From the NCBI RefSeq assembly GCF_007625075.1, contig NZ_QMIE01000002.1, positions 91,873-155,872 on the forward strand: a stretch of 64,000 bases of DNA, read 5' to 3'. This stretch comes from Oceanidesulfovibrio indonesiensis (GTDB taxonomy: Bacteria > Desulfobacterota > Desulfovibrionia > Desulfovibrionales > Desulfovibrionaceae). The notes beneath the pieces are model-generated. The model was not told the origin of the DNA. It made no database searches and saw only the letters and a list, made by a program, of their open reading frames with translations. This document shows positions 26,199 through 39,221 of this stretch, piece after piece. A program made the translations under genes and the position numbers. Numbering within the stretch: the stretch's first letter is position 1; each line of letters begins with the position of its first letter.

Positions 26199-26322
26199 AC
26201 GAACACTCCTTGAGTGTGCTTTCTTGAAATCCACGATTTCGTGGATAGTTGCATGTAAAGGAAGGGCGTTCAGCTGGCCTCAGGCAGAGTGTGCAAAACT
26301 GGTGTAAGCCAGATGGGATTGA

Positions 26323-26493
26323 TTACATCCTTCTTCCTCGGCCCATGTGCACCACCAGCGACACAATGAAAAGGATAAGGAAAATGAAGAACAGTATCTT
26401 GGCAATGCCTGCAGAAGCGGCAGCCACGCCGCTGAAGCCGAAAACGCCAGCCACAAGCGCGATAATGAGAAAGGTGATTACCCAACCGAGCAT
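26323..26493 (-). CDS. DUF1328 small membrane protein
   Basis: 56 residues, below standard ORF cutoffs but clear: AAGGAGA ribosome binding site before the ATG at 26493, and a sequence of two hydrophobic segments with the family pattern [20 protein letters not shown]...[12 protein letters not shown]. Such proteins occur in envelope-stress and general-stress contexts; exact role unknown. Single gene. Confidence 0.85.
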   Translation of the reverse strand: MLGWVITFLIIALVAGVFGFSGVAAASAGIAKILFFIFLILFIVSLVVHMGRGRRM

Positions 26494-27158
26494 TTCAGTT
26501 CTCCTTGTTGTGTCTGATTCGGTTCACATGGAACTCGGGTGTATCCACACAATGCGCATCATGAAGGATAATATGGATTTGACAGGACAGCGTATGTCAG
26601 TAAGGCGGCGCAATTCTTATCGGATATCGTCTTACATCGTGGGTAGGCAGTGGGGATGCTGCAGTGAAGCGCTGCGCGGGAGGGATGAGAGGCCAAAAAT
26701 GGCCAGGTAGGGCGGAAGTGGCTTTGCGAATCTTACGAAAGTCAATAAACTGGTTTCTCCATGTTGTTAAAGTGTATGTATGTCAGTACGTTGATGGGGT
26801 GTCTGAAAGGCGCTTCCACTTTGCGCCATTTTCCTGTACCCATTTCATCCCCTGATCGCAGCAAGACGTTTCGCGCGAGCCTTGCATTTTGCTTCCCGCA
26901 CGTCTGCCATCGAACCAGAGGAAGTGCTCTCGGGTCCTGCAAGAAGCCCGTGCAGCGCGTTGATTTTCAGCCCCTCAGGGGCGGTCGCGCCATCAGCGAT
27001 GCTCCGCTTCTGGCTCCTGTCTCAAGGGGGCGTACGCGAGGCAGCCTGCATTTTCAGTCTCATTATGCTGAAATACTTTGATTTTGACGTGGACAGCATA
27101 TGGCATTATACAATTTCATCCATTCATAGATCACTTCGTTCGTCAGTGGGAGTCGCTC
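26494..27158. other. intergenic region before the glutamate synthase operon
   Basis: 665 bases without a convincing gene. Several short frames lack family match or ribosome binding sites. The 3' part contains the operon promoter at 27084-27112. The remainder shows nothing I can name. Confidence 0.5.
27084..27112 (+). promoter_or_regulatory. sigma-70-type promoter of the glutamate synthase operon
   Basis: TTGACG (27084-27089), 17-base spacer, TATACA (27107-27112), 46 bases before the start codon of the first gene. Good match in both hexamers. Confidence 0.65.
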
Positions 27159-28289
27159 ATGTGTCGATTGTTTTCACTCACCAGCCGGGACCCTGTCTCA
27201 CCAATGCTGGCCATCAACGCCCTGAACGTCATGAAGGAAGGGCACGACGGTTCCGGAGTCGGCCTTTGTCTGCGCGGTCTGGGTGGGCCTTTCGGAGAAA
27301 TGAAAGAAGCCCCCATCCTTTCGGGTATTTTTACCGAGGCCGGCCTCAAGCGTCTGTCGCAGGTCTCGGCAGATATCGGGCTGGATCCTAAGTACAGCAT
27401 GACCTTCACGCCTAAGACGCCGCCCCCTCCCGGCACGCCGAAACGGGGCACCTACCTGGCCCGGGCCTTTGATATCCCGGATGCATGGAAGGGTCTTGCG
27501 CCCGAAGAGCTGGCGCGTGAGTATACGCGATTCCGCCTCATGCTGCGCACCACGGGTGAGGAACAGGGCGACATGCAGGTGTTCAGCTTCTGGCCGGACA
27601 CCCTGATGGTGAAGGAAGTGGGCGATCCCATGGAGGTGGCCGCGTACCTGGGCCTGGACAACAAGGATCTGGTGGCGAGGCAAATTCTCGCCCAGGGCCG
27701 CCAGAACACCAACTACGCAATCAATCTCTATGCCTGCCACCCGTTCTTCATCCAGGGCGTCTGCTCCATGACCAACGGTGAGAACACTGCGTTCATCCCG
27801 ATTCGCGAGTACCTTGCCTCGCGCGGGGTTGATGGATACTGCGGCTACCAGTCCGACTCCGAAGTGTTCGCGCACATCCTGCACTACACGGTCAATCGCC
27901 TCGGCCTCGACCTGGAATACTACAAGCACGTCATTACGCCGCTTACGAACGAGGAGCTCGATGGCCATCCCGACCGGGAAAACCTGGTCCGGCTCAAGCA
28001 GGCCTGCCGCAAGCTGGTCATCGACGGCCCGAACTGCGTGATCGGCTGCCTTCCCGACGGCTCCATGTTCATGTGCCAGGACCGCAAGAAACTCCGGCCC
28101 GGCGTGGTGGGCGGCAAGCCCGGCGTTTTCGCCTTCTCCTCGGAGATATGCGGTCTCAACGCGGCGATTCCGGACCGTGATACTTCCAAAGACTTCCAAC
28201 CCATGCATCTCGATACGGCCATCGTCCGTCCCGACTGCCAGGAGGTGACCATATGCAGCCAACTGCAGGCCTTGCCCCATCTTCATTAA
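27159..28289 (+). CDS. class II glutamine amidotransferase (archaeal-type GltS domain 1)
   Basis: Ntn-type amidotransferase, 376 residues, that releases ammonia from glutamine for the synthase partner encoded next. The catalytic Cys is exposed after Met removal (MCRLFSLTS), followed by GHDGSGVGL, and NGENTAF in the middle, which match GlxB/GltS amidotransferase chains. The ATG at 27159 was chosen because it places Cys at position 2. Overlaps the next gene by 37 bases, so the subunits are coupled. Confidence 0.9.
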   Translation: MCRLFSLTSRDPVSPMLAINALNVMKEGHDGSGVGLCLRGLGGPFGEMKEAPILSGIFTEAGLKRLSQVSADIGLDPKYSMTFTPKTPPPPGTPKRGTYLARAFDIPDAWKGLAPEELAREYTRFRLMLRTTGEEQGDMQVFSFWPDTLMVKEVGDPMEVAAYLGLDNKDLVARQILAQGRQNTNYAINLYACHPFFIQGVCSMTNGENTAFIPIREYLASRGVDGYCGYQSDSEVFAHILHYTVNRLGLDLEYYKHVITPLTNEELDGHPDRENLVRLKQACRKLVIDGPNCVIGCLPDGSMFMCQDRKKLRPGVVGGKPGVFAFSSEICGLNAAIPDRDTSKDFQPMHLDTAIVRPDCQEVTICSQLQALPHLH

Positions 28290-29887
28290 GCCTCAAGGAT
28301 CTCCCCTGGCAGATTGATTGGGACATCCATACCTGCACCCTCTGCGGACGGTGCACGGCGGTCTGCCCGGTGAACGCCATCGAACTCGGCGTTTTCCGCA
28401 AGCGCGAACTCCACGCCAAGCCCGGCATTCCGGAAAAGCCGACCAACACCTATACGATCTACCACGGCATCCGCCAGCGCACGGACCCGGCCTACCGGTG
28501 CATCGGCTGCGCCATGTGCAACATGGTCTGCCCGAACAATTCCATCCGGCCGCGCAAGCTCGCCGAGAGCCCCATGCTCTGGTACCACCACAACCGTGGC
28601 GGCCAGCCCCGTACCCGCGGCGGCCGGCGCAACGAAAGCGGCAGCCTGCTGGACCAGCTCAAGTTCATCCGCATCTCCATGCTCACAGACCCGGCTTTGG
28701 ACGCTGGCCGCCACGAATTCGAACTCAAGACGCTGCTGGGCCGAATCCTGCCGCCGGAAGAGGAACTCAAGGCGCTCAAGGAAAACGGCTGGACCCCGCC
28801 GGTGCGCGAGATATACCCGCTGATCATCGGCGGCATGTCCTTCGGCGCGCTCTCCCCCAACATGTGGGAAGGCCTCATCATGGGCGTCACCTACCTCAAC
28901 GAGGAGATGGGCATTCCGGCGCGCATTTCCACGGGAGAGGGCGGCTGTCCGCCCCGGCTTCTGCGCTCGCGGTTTATCAAATACGTCATCCTGCAGATCG
29001 CCAGCGGCTACTTCGGCTGGGACGAGATCATCCGCGCCATTCCGGAAATGCAGGAAGACCCCTGCGCCGTGGAGATCAAGTACGGCCAGGGCGCCAAGCC
29101 CGGCGACGGCGGCCTGCTCATGTGGTACAAGGTCAACAAACTCATTTCGGCGTTGCGCGGCGTGCCGCAGGGCGTGAGCCTGCCCAGTCCGCCCACGCAT
29201 CAGACCAAGTACTCAATCGAGGAAGCCGTGGCGAAGATGATCCAGTCCATGTACATGGCCTGGGGCTTCCGCGTGCCCGTGTACCCCAAGATATCCGCCT
29301 CCAGCACTTCGCTGGCCGTGCTCAACAACCTGGTGCGCAATCCCTACGCCGCGGCCCTCGGCGTGGACGGCGAGGACGGCGGCACCGGCGCGGCATACAA
29401 CGTCTCCATCAACCACATGGGCCATCCCATCGCCAGCAACCTGCGCGACTGCTACCTGAATCTGGTGGCGCAGGGCCGGCAGAACGAGATACCGATCATC
29501 GCGGGCGGCGGCATCGGCAAGAACGGCAACCTCGCCGCCAACGCAGCTTCGCTCATCATGCTGGGTGCCAGCGCCGTTCAGGTAGGCAAGTACATGATGC
29601 AGGCCGCGGCCGGCTGCGTGGGCTCCGAGGCTGACCGCTGCAACATCTGCAACATCGGTCTGTGCCCCAAAGGCATCACCTCCCAGGACCCGCGCATCTA
29701 CCGCCGGCTGGATCCGGAAAAGGTGGCAGAGCGGGTTGTGGACGTCTACCTGTCCTTTGATACGGAAATGCGCAAGATATTCGCGCCCCTGGGACGGTCC
29801 ACCTCCCTGCCCATCGGCATGTCCGACGCATTGGGCATTGCGGACAAGGACGCCGCCGAGCGGCTGCAGATAAAGTACGTGGTGTAG
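28253..29887 (+). CDS. glutamate synthase-like FMN/iron-sulfur subunit
   Basis: 544 residues. The N-terminus has two 4Fe-4S ferredoxin motifs (CTLCGRCTAVCP, CIGCAMCNMVCP). It is followed by an FMN-binding synthase barrel: IIGGMSFGALSPNMWEG, STGEGGCPPRLL, KYGQGAKPGDGG, DGEDGGTGAAYNVS, IAGGGIGKNGNLAANA. It condenses ammonia with 2-oxoglutarate, drawing electrons through the ferredoxin domains. Known as the central unit of split ferredoxin-dependent synthases in archaea and sulfate reducers. Confidence 0.92.
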   Translation: MQPTAGLAPSSLSLKDLPWQIDWDIHTCTLCGRCTAVCPVNAIELGVFRKRELHAKPGIPEKPTNTYTIYHGIRQRTDPAYRCIGCAMCNMVCPNNSIRPRKLAESPMLWYHHNRGGQPRTRGGRRNESGSLLDQLKFIRISMLTDPALDAGRHEFELKTLLGRILPPEEELKALKENGWTPPVREIYPLIIGGMSFGALSPNMWEGLIMGVTYLNEEMGIPARISTGEGGCPPRLLRSRFIKYVILQIASGYFGWDEIIRAIPEMQEDPCAVEIKYGQGAKPGDGGLLMWYKVNKLISALRGVPQGVSLPSPPTHQTKYSIEEAVAKMIQSMYMAWGFRVPVYPKISASSTSLAVLNNLVRNPYAAALGVDGEDGGTGAAYNVSINHMGHPIASNLRDCYLNLVAQGRQNEIPIIAGGGIGKNGNLAANAASLIMLGASAVQVGKYMMQAAAGCVGSEADRCNICNIGLCPKGITSQDPRIYRRLDPEKVAERVVDVYLSFDTEMRKIFAPLGRSTSLPIGMSDALGIADKDAAERLQIKYVV

Positions 29888-32251
29888 GTGAGTCACTCCA
29901 CGCAACACTCAAGACGCTTCGAGCTGAACATGGGAAATCCCGTCACGATACACGGTTTGGATAACGGCCAGCGGGTCGAGTCGCGAATCCTCGAAGAGCG
30001 CATCCAACGCGCCGTTCTCCAGGGTGCGCGAGAGCTCGTCATAGAGGCCTGCGGTCAGCACGGTCTGGGTGGTCGTCTCTGGATATCCAAAGACGAGCCC
30101 ATCACCATCACCATCAACGGTTCCGCCGGACAGCGCGTCGGGTCCATGGGTTTCCCCAACACCCGCATCGAGGTCATGGGGCCGGCCTCGGACGACGTGG
30201 GCTGGCTCAATGCCGGCGCCGAGGTCATCGTCCATGGCAACGCCTCCAACGGCATCGCCAACGCCATGGCCCAGGGCAAGATCTACGTGGGCGGCAACAT
30301 AGGCTCCCGCGGCATGACCATGACCAAGCGCAATCCGCGCTTCGCCCCGCCGGAACTGTGGGTCCTCGGCTCGGCCGGTGATTATTTCGCCGAATTCATG
30401 GCCGGCGGTGTGGCCGTGGTCTGCGGCTATGAGCCCCAGAGCCCGGACAACGTGCTCGGCTATCGGCCCTGCGTAGGCATGGTGGGCGGTTCGATCTTCT
30501 TCCGCGGCCCGCACAAAGGGTTCTCTACGGTGGACGCCCACGAGAAACCCATTACGGACGAGGACTGGGAGTGGCTCACCGCCAACATGCGCACATATCT
30601 GGAGGCCGTCGGCAGGCCCGAGCTTTACGACATCCTCGCAGTGCGCACGGACTGGCAGCTCATAAAGGCCAAAAGTCCGCTGGAGAAGAAGGGCGCGCCC
30701 CGGCGTTCCATCAGCGAATTTCGCCAGCAGGTCTGGGAACCCGGTCTGGGAGGCGGCCTCATTGACGACCTCGTTGAAATAGACCGCAGCCCCATCCCGC
30801 TCATTCCCACCGGGCTGATGCGCCGCTTCGTGCCGCTCTGGGAGAATCACAAGCGCATCGCTCCGTGTGAGCAGAGCTGCCCCACGGGCATGCCCGTGCA
30901 GGAGCGCTGGCGTCTGGTGCGCGCCGGCCAGACTGACGAGGCCATGGACCTGGCGCTGGCGTACACGCCGTTCCCGGCCACGGTGTGCGGCTATCTCTGC
31001 CCCAATCTGTGCATGCAGGGCTGCACTCGCGCCGCCTCCAACCTGATTCCCGTGGACATCCGGCTCATGGGCAAGCAGGGCGCTACCACCAAGGCGCCCG
31101 AGTTGCCCGAACTCTGCGGCAAGCGCGTCGCCGTCATCGGCGGCGGTCCCGGCGGCATCTCCGCTGCCTGGCAGCTGCGCCTCAAGGGCTACGACGCCGT
31201 GGTCTACGACATGGAAGAGAAGCTCGGCGGGAAAATCGCCTCGGCCATTCCGGAGAGCCGCATCCCCCGGGAAGTGGTGGAAGCCGAAATCAAGCGCGCG
31301 CAGGATGTGCTGCCCCACGTGCATCTCAAGCAGAAGCTCACGGCGGACCAGTTCATCCAGATCCGGGAAGATTACGATTTCGTGGTCCTGGCCATTGGCG
31401 CGCACAAGCCCCGCAAAATCCCCGTGCCCGGCAATGAGCGCGCCGTGACCGCGCTGGACTTCCTCCGGGAGGCCAAGAAGGACCAGGTCAATCCGGGCAA
31501 GCGCATGGTCATCATCGGCGCGGGCAATGTGGGCTGCGACGTGGCTACAGAGGCAGCCCGCCTGGGAGCCGAGGACATCACCCTCATCGACATCCAGAAG
31601 CCGGCCGCATTCGGCAAGGAGAAGCACGAGGCCGAGGCAGTGGGCGCAAAGTTCCGCTGGCCATGCTTCACCAAGGAAATCACGGAAGAGGGCGTCGTGC
31701 TCCAGACCGGCGAGCTTCTGCCGGCGGACACCGTGGTATTCTCCATCGGCGACGCGCCGGACGTGGAGTTCCTGCCCGATTCCATCGCTACGGACCGCGG
31801 CCACGTGACGGTGAACGAGCACTTCCAGACCACGGACAACAAGGTGTTCGCAATTGGCGATATCGTGAAGCCGGGATTGCTCACGGACGCCATCGGTGCG
31901 GGACGCAAGGCAGCACAGGCCATAGATGACCTGGCGAGCGGCCGTCGTCCCATGCAGGACACCCGCACCATGGTGGAGTACGATCGCATCAAGCTCGAAT
32001 ACTTCGATCCTCGCATCAACGCCTTCAACACGCTGGAGCAGTGCGCAGGCGAGTGCTCCTCCTGCGGCGCGTGCCGGGACTGCGGACTGTGCGAGGCCCT
32101 GTGCCCCACGAACGCGATCTCCCGAATCCAGGAGCCGGGCAAGCGTTACGAGTACGTCTCCGACCCGGACAAGTGCATCGGCTGCGGCTTCTGCGCCGGG
32201 GCCTGTCCATGCGGCGTCTGGGAGATGGTGGAGAACACCCCCATCGAGTAA
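29888..32251 (+). CDS. GXGXG glutamate synthase domain fused to GltD-like oxidoreductase
   Basis: 787 residues. Residues 1-250 form the GXGXG beta-helix found at the end of large glutamate synthase (GQHGLGGRLWIS, GNASNGIANAMAQG). Residues about 320-700 are the GltD-type FAD/NAD(P)H oxidoreductase with a Cys cluster (CEQSCPTGMP, CGYLCPNLCMQGC) and two dinucleotide motifs (VIGGGPGGISAAW, IIGAGNVGCDVAT). The C-terminus adds two 4Fe-4S motifs (CGLCEALCPTN, CIGCGFCAGACPCG). GTG start immediately after the preceding stop. This fusion lets one protein feed electrons from NAD(P)H to the synthase core. Confidence 0.92.
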   Translation: MSHSTQHSRRFELNMGNPVTIHGLDNGQRVESRILEERIQRAVLQGARELVIEACGQHGLGGRLWISKDEPITITINGSAGQRVGSMGFPNTRIEVMGPASDDVGWLNAGAEVIVHGNASNGIANAMAQGKIYVGGNIGSRGMTMTKRNPRFAPPELWVLGSAGDYFAEFMAGGVAVVCGYEPQSPDNVLGYRPCVGMVGGSIFFRGPHKGFSTVDAHEKPITDEDWEWLTANMRTYLEAVGRPELYDILAVRTDWQLIKAKSPLEKKGAPRRSISEFRQQVWEPGLGGGLIDDLVEIDRSPIPLIPTGLMRRFVPLWENHKRIAPCEQSCPTGMPVQERWRLVRAGQTDEAMDLALAYTPFPATVCGYLCPNLCMQGCTRAASNLIPVDIRLMGKQGATTKAPELPELCGKRVAVIGGGPGGISAAWQLRLKGYDAVVYDMEEKLGGKIASAIPESRIPREVVEAEIKRAQDVLPHVHLKQKLTADQFIQIREDYDFVVLAIGAHKPRKIPVPGNERAVTALDFLREAKKDQVNPGKRMVIIGAGNVGCDVATEAARLGAEDITLIDIQKPAAFGKEKHEAEAVGAKFRWPCFTKEITEEGVVLQTGELLPADTVVFSIGDAPDVEFLPDSIATDRGHVTVNEHFQTTDNKVFAIGDIVKPGLLTDAIGAGRKAAQAIDDLASGRRPMQDTRTMVEYDRIKLEYFDPRINAFNTLEQCAGECSSCGACRDCGLCEALCPTNAISRIQEPGKRYEYVSDPDKCIGCGFCAGACPCGVWEMVENTPIE

Positions 32252-32318
32252 AGGACTGCGCTCCGACGCCATCCAACGCGCATACCCAGGAGCCGTCCAT
32301 CCGGACGGCTCAGACTGC

Positions 32319-32354
32319 TGACAAAGCCCTCGCCAAACGGCGGGGGCTTTGTCA
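32319..32354 (+). terminator. terminator of the glutamate synthase operon
   Basis: TGACAAAGCCC pairs perfectly with GGGCTTTGTCA (11 bp), with an inner CGCC/GGCG stem, followed by TTTG. It lies 68 bases after the stop. A second 8-bp hairpin (AGCCGTCC/GGACGGCT, 32291-32310) precedes it. Confidence 0.8.
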
Positions 32355-32528
32355 TTTGATCCCTGGAGCACTCTGCGTCTCCGCAGTTTCCCAAATTCTC
32401 CTCGCCTGCAGGGGGCTTGGCTTGTCTGGAAAGCGCGTACGGTCGAGTTTTCAATACGTCTGTCAACCGATGCCTTCTCTCCTCGTTGTGTACATCAGGA
32501 CCCTGAATCCACTTCAAGGAGGAACATC

Positions 32529-32870
32529 ATGAAGAACTTGAAAACACTCGGCATCATGACGATGCTGCTCTCCGCCTTTCTGCTCGTTTCCGCAGGTGAA
32601 GCGTTCGCCGACAGGGGCAAGCGCGATTACAGGCATGATCAGGACCGCCGCGGCCGCATCGAGCACCGCGCCGATTCCCACAAGAGGTACGCCCAGAAAA
32701 AGCACTACGCCAAGCGCGACTTCCGCAAGAGCCGTGGCCACGCCTACGGCAAGCCGTACTGGGCCGGCAAACCGTATTGGGCCGGCAAACCGTACTCCCG
32801 CAAGTATTGGGCGAAGCCGTATCCGTACGGGTACAGGCCCCAGGCGCAGTTTCATCTCTGGGTAAGGTAG
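32529..32870 (+). CDS. small secreted basic protein with GKPYWA repeats
   Basis: 113 residues with a signal peptide (1-27). The mature part is strongly basic, rich in Arg, Lys, His and Tyr, and carries two GKPYWA repeats and a third variant (about 74-95). An ideal AAGGAGG ribosome binding site precedes ATG 32529. No family known. It precedes the ECF sigma module and could be an envelope or nucleic acid binding protein; role unknown. Confidence 0.75.
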   Translation: MKNLKTLGIMTMLLSAFLLVSAGEAFADRGKRDYRHDQDRRGRIEHRADSHKRYAQKKHYAKRDFRKSRGHAYGKPYWAGKPYWAGKPYSRKYWAKPYPYGYRPQAQFHLWVR

Positions 32871-32903
32871 TTCTGCCTGACGAGGGCGTGTAGTATACAG
32901 CAC

Positions 32904-32942
32904 GCGGGCCGGCCGAATCCCTGGCTGCCTTAGCCGGCCCGC
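32904..32942. other. strong inverted repeat after the basic protein gene
   Basis: GCGGGCCGGC (32904-32913) pairs perfectly with GCCGGCCCGC (32933-32942), with a 19-base loop. No T-run, so terminator status is uncertain; it lies 13 bases before the sigma factor gene. Confidence 0.5.
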
Positions 32943-32955
32943 TTCACCATAGCAG

Positions 32956-33504
32956 ATGCAGAACCGCGAACGCATGGAAAAGTTCCTGGAATCCATAGAA
33001 GGCCGGGCCTATCGCATGGCCTACGCTGCGTGCGGGCACCGCGAGGACGCCTTGGACATGGTGCAGGATGCCATGTTCAGGTTCGTGGACAAGTACGCCA
33101 AACGGCCTCGCGAGGAATGGAGGCCGCTGTTCTACCGAATTCTGCAGAACCGGATAACCGACAACCACCGCCGCAGGGCGGTGCGCGACAGATGGAACGG
33201 CTTCCTCGGCGCGTTTCGGGACTCGGACGGCGAGGCGCAGGCCGATCCGTTTCAGAGCGCTCCGGACAACGACGGCAGGACGCCGGAGCAGGCCGCGCAG
33301 GTGGGCACCGCGTTCAAGGCGTTGCAGACGGCCCTCCAGGAGTTGCCGATACGCCAGCGGCAGGTGTTCATGCTGCGGGCCTGGGAGGAGCTCTCCATCA
33401 AGGAGGCGGCCCTCGCCATGAACTGTTCCGAGGGCTCTGTGAAGACGCATTATTCCCGCGCCGTGAAGGCGCTGCGGGATCGCTTGGGGGATCATTGGCC
33501 ATGA
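32956..33504 (+). CDS. ECF sigma-70 factor (RpoE-like)
   Basis: Alternative sigma factor of 182 residues. Region 2 (about 10-75) includes DALDMVQDAMFRFVDKYA and the RITDNHRRR stretch; region 4 (about 125-175) has LPIRQRQVFMLRAWEELSIKEAA with HTH EGSVKTHYSRA. It is held inactive by the membrane anti-sigma factor encoded next, overlapping by 4 bases (ATGA). No clear ribosome binding site is visible; ATG 32974 is a second possible start. Target genes probably include this operon. Confidence 0.88.
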   Translation: MQNRERMEKFLESIEGRAYRMAYAACGHREDALDMVQDAMFRFVDKYAKRPREEWRPLFYRILQNRITDNHRRRAVRDRWNGFLGAFRDSDGEAQADPFQSAPDNDGRTPEQAAQVGTAFKALQTALQELPIRQRQVFMLRAWEELSIKEAALAMNCSEGSVKTHYSRAVKALRDRLGDHWP

Positions 33505-33974
33505 AGAACGAACGCGAATTTCTCCACGACGTCAGACACGTGCTGGACGAGTCCGTCGACAACCTCGACGGCGCAACCCGCTCAGCGCTCACACGCTCCA
33601 GGCGCGCCGCCCTGGAACGGCACGAAGCCCGTGCCGGTGGATTCCGGCGCTGGATCCGGCCCGCCGCATTGCCGGCAGCCGGACTCGCCGCAGCTGCGGT
33701 TCTTCTGGTGATGGTTCTGCAGAACGGGGTCTCCGTGCCCCCTGAAGATTTCGTGGCTGACATTGAGATGCTCGGCGCGGAAGAGACGACTGATTTCTTT
33801 GAAAACCTGGATTTCTATTTGTGGATTTCCGAGGAAGGAACCGATGAAAAAAGTATCGATACTACTGGCTTGTTTACTACTCATGTGGCTTTCGTCGGCG
33901 GCGGCCCAGCAGTTGCGCCAGCAGGAGCCGCCAAGCATGGAGCTTCTGGAGTTCCTCGGCATGCTCGAGGATGA
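33501..33974 (+). CDS. anti-sigma-like membrane protein (DUF3619-like)
   Basis: 157 residues: cytoplasmic N-terminus (1-50), one transmembrane helix (about 52-75, ALPAAGLAAAAVLLVMVL), and an acidic periplasmic part (PPEDFVADIEMLGAEETTDFFENLDFYLWI). This layout fits DUF3619-type proteins beside ECF factors. The last 44 codons overlap the next gene by 131 bases, an unusually long overlap; the real C-terminus may be shorter, through a frameshift, in homologues. Coupled to the sigma gene by ATGA. Confidence 0.75.
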   Translation: MKNEREFLHDVRHVLDESVDNLDGATRSALTRSRRAALERHEARAGGFRRWIRPAALPAAGLAAAAVLLVMVLQNGVSVPPEDFVADIEMLGAEETTDFFENLDFYLWISEEGTDEKSIDTTGLFTTHVAFVGGGPAVAPAGAAKHGASGVPRHARG

Positions 33975-34086
33975 CGACACGCGCTGGATGGTTCCATGCA
34001 GGTCGGCATGGAACCTGAAGCAGGACGGCGAACGCGGCGATGTACGCGACAGAACCAGGGAGACGGACCATGAAGCGAGCGAGTAA
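33844..34086 (+). CDS. small secreted protein in the ECF module
   Basis: 80 residues with a signal peptide (1-21, LSSAAA) and a short mature part with an acidic centre (MELLEFLGMLEDDD). GAGGAAGGAACC ribosome binding site upstream. Similar short proteins with LLEFLGML-type motifs lie between DUF3619 and DUF3106 genes; role unknown. Overlaps both neighbours. Confidence 0.6.
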   Translation: MKKVSILLACLLLMWLSSAAAQQLRQQEPPSMELLEFLGMLEDDDTRWMVPCRSAWNLKQDGERGDVRDRTRETDHEASE

Positions 34087-34552
34087 GACGATTCGGCTAT
34101 GCGTGGCCACCGCGGCGCTGCTGGTCTGCTGCCTGGCAGGCGGTCCGGCGCTGGCGGACGGCGTCGCCTGGGACACCCTCTCGCCGGAGCAGCAGCAGGT
34201 CCTGGGGCGTTTTGCCGGCGAATGGGAGTCCCTGAGTCCGGAGAAGCAGCAGCGGCTGGAACGCGGCGCTGCGCGCTGGCTCAGGATGGGGTCGGAAGAG
34301 CGAGAGAAGGCCAAGGAGCGGATGGAGCGCTGGAAGAAGATGACGCCCGAAAAGCGTGAGAAGGTCCGGGAGCGCTACGAACGTTACAAGAACCTGCCGC
34401 CGGAAGAACGGGAACGGCTGAAAGAGGCGCGCAAACGCTTCCGGAACCTGCCGCCGGACAAGAAGGCGGAGCTGAAAGAACGCTGGAAGAAGATGACGCC
34501 CGAGGAGCGCGAACGGTTCAGGGAGCGTTTGTTGCAGGACTCCACCCGGTAG
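34070..34552 (+). CDS. DUF3106 secreted helical protein
   Basis: 160 residues: signal peptide (1-25), then an extended, highly charged helical domain with repeated units of the kind WKKMTPEKRE, YKNLPPEERE, FRNLPPDKKA, WKKMTPEERE (from about 83). Proteins of this family are periplasmic and co-occur with ECF sigma/DUF3619 genes. ATG 34070 chosen for its signal peptide; overlaps the previous gene by 17 bases. Confidence 0.82.
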   Translation: MKRASKTIRLCVATAALLVCCLAGGPALADGVAWDTLSPEQQQVLGRFAGEWESLSPEKQQRLERGAARWLRMGSEEREKAKERMERWKKMTPEKREKVRERYERYKNLPPEERERLKEARKRFRNLPPDKKAELKERWKKMTPEERERFRERLLQDSTR

Positions 34553-34676
34553 ACCGACGCCGCCCATCCGCGGAGGCATGCGGGAAGGAGGGGACAGGTG
34601 CCGAGCCGCGACATCGCCGCCGGCGCCCGGAGCATCCGCGCGACGGCAGACTGATTCGAAAATCTGAAAACAAGGT

Positions 34677-34715
34677 GGGCGCGCCTGACCAGTCAAGAAC
34701 CGGTCGAGCGCGCCC
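34677..34715 (+). terminator. GC-rich hairpin after the ECF module
   Basis: GGGCGCGC pairs with GCGCGCCC (8 bp), with an inner GACC/GGTC stem, about 125 bases after the DUF3106 stop. Followed by GCTTGCCTTT, a weak T-tract; probable terminator. Confidence 0.5.
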
Positions 34716-35044
34716 GCTTGCCTTTGAAAAGCCCCCCAGCCTTAAGGCAAGTGGATCAATAATATACAATGCATGCCCAATAGAACACGAAATCACAGTT
34801 TGGTTTGCGCTTTCACGCGAGCCTGCCGTGTGTCCGTGGGAGGTTTTTCATATTGTGGAAGCGGTTTCGGAAAAACGGCGATATTTCGGCAAGGTGCGAG
34901 GCGGTTTTTTCCATGGGAAACCGCGCCGGAAGCGAACATACCTGTCCAACCCGTGTATGCGCGGCAGGTTGTGGCATCCATGCAGATGCGCTAGTCAGAG
35001 AGAATGTTAGTGTCGATGTGTTGTCGAAAACGCGATGAGTCCTG
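34716..35044. other. upstream region of the first hybrid kinase
   Basis: About 330 bases before ATG 35045, AT-richer than the neighbouring genes, with no convincing gene or promoter pair. Confidence 0.4.
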
Positions 35045-39001
<3,957 letters not shown>

Positions 39002-39221
39002 CGCAGATGAATACATACGGCGGCAATATCTGGCCGACGGAAAAGCCATTTCCGCGGACTGCTCAATAAATCAATCGGGGTCCGGAAGCGAGAAAAGATC
39101 AAGATCGAAAAGCACTTCCAATACGCGAGCATTTGACCTTTTTGATACGACCCAGCAATCGGACGTTTTTCAACAGGCTGGTATACTTGACTCTTCTCGC
39201 CGGCCAGCATACCCATCCTGA

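Noticed and set aside
29909..32371. 820-codon minus-strand open frame over the glutamate synthase gene
   Set aside because: Antisense of a GC-rich gene; composition (Ala, Gly, His, Arg, Leu) without domains, while the plus strand has clear enzyme motifs.
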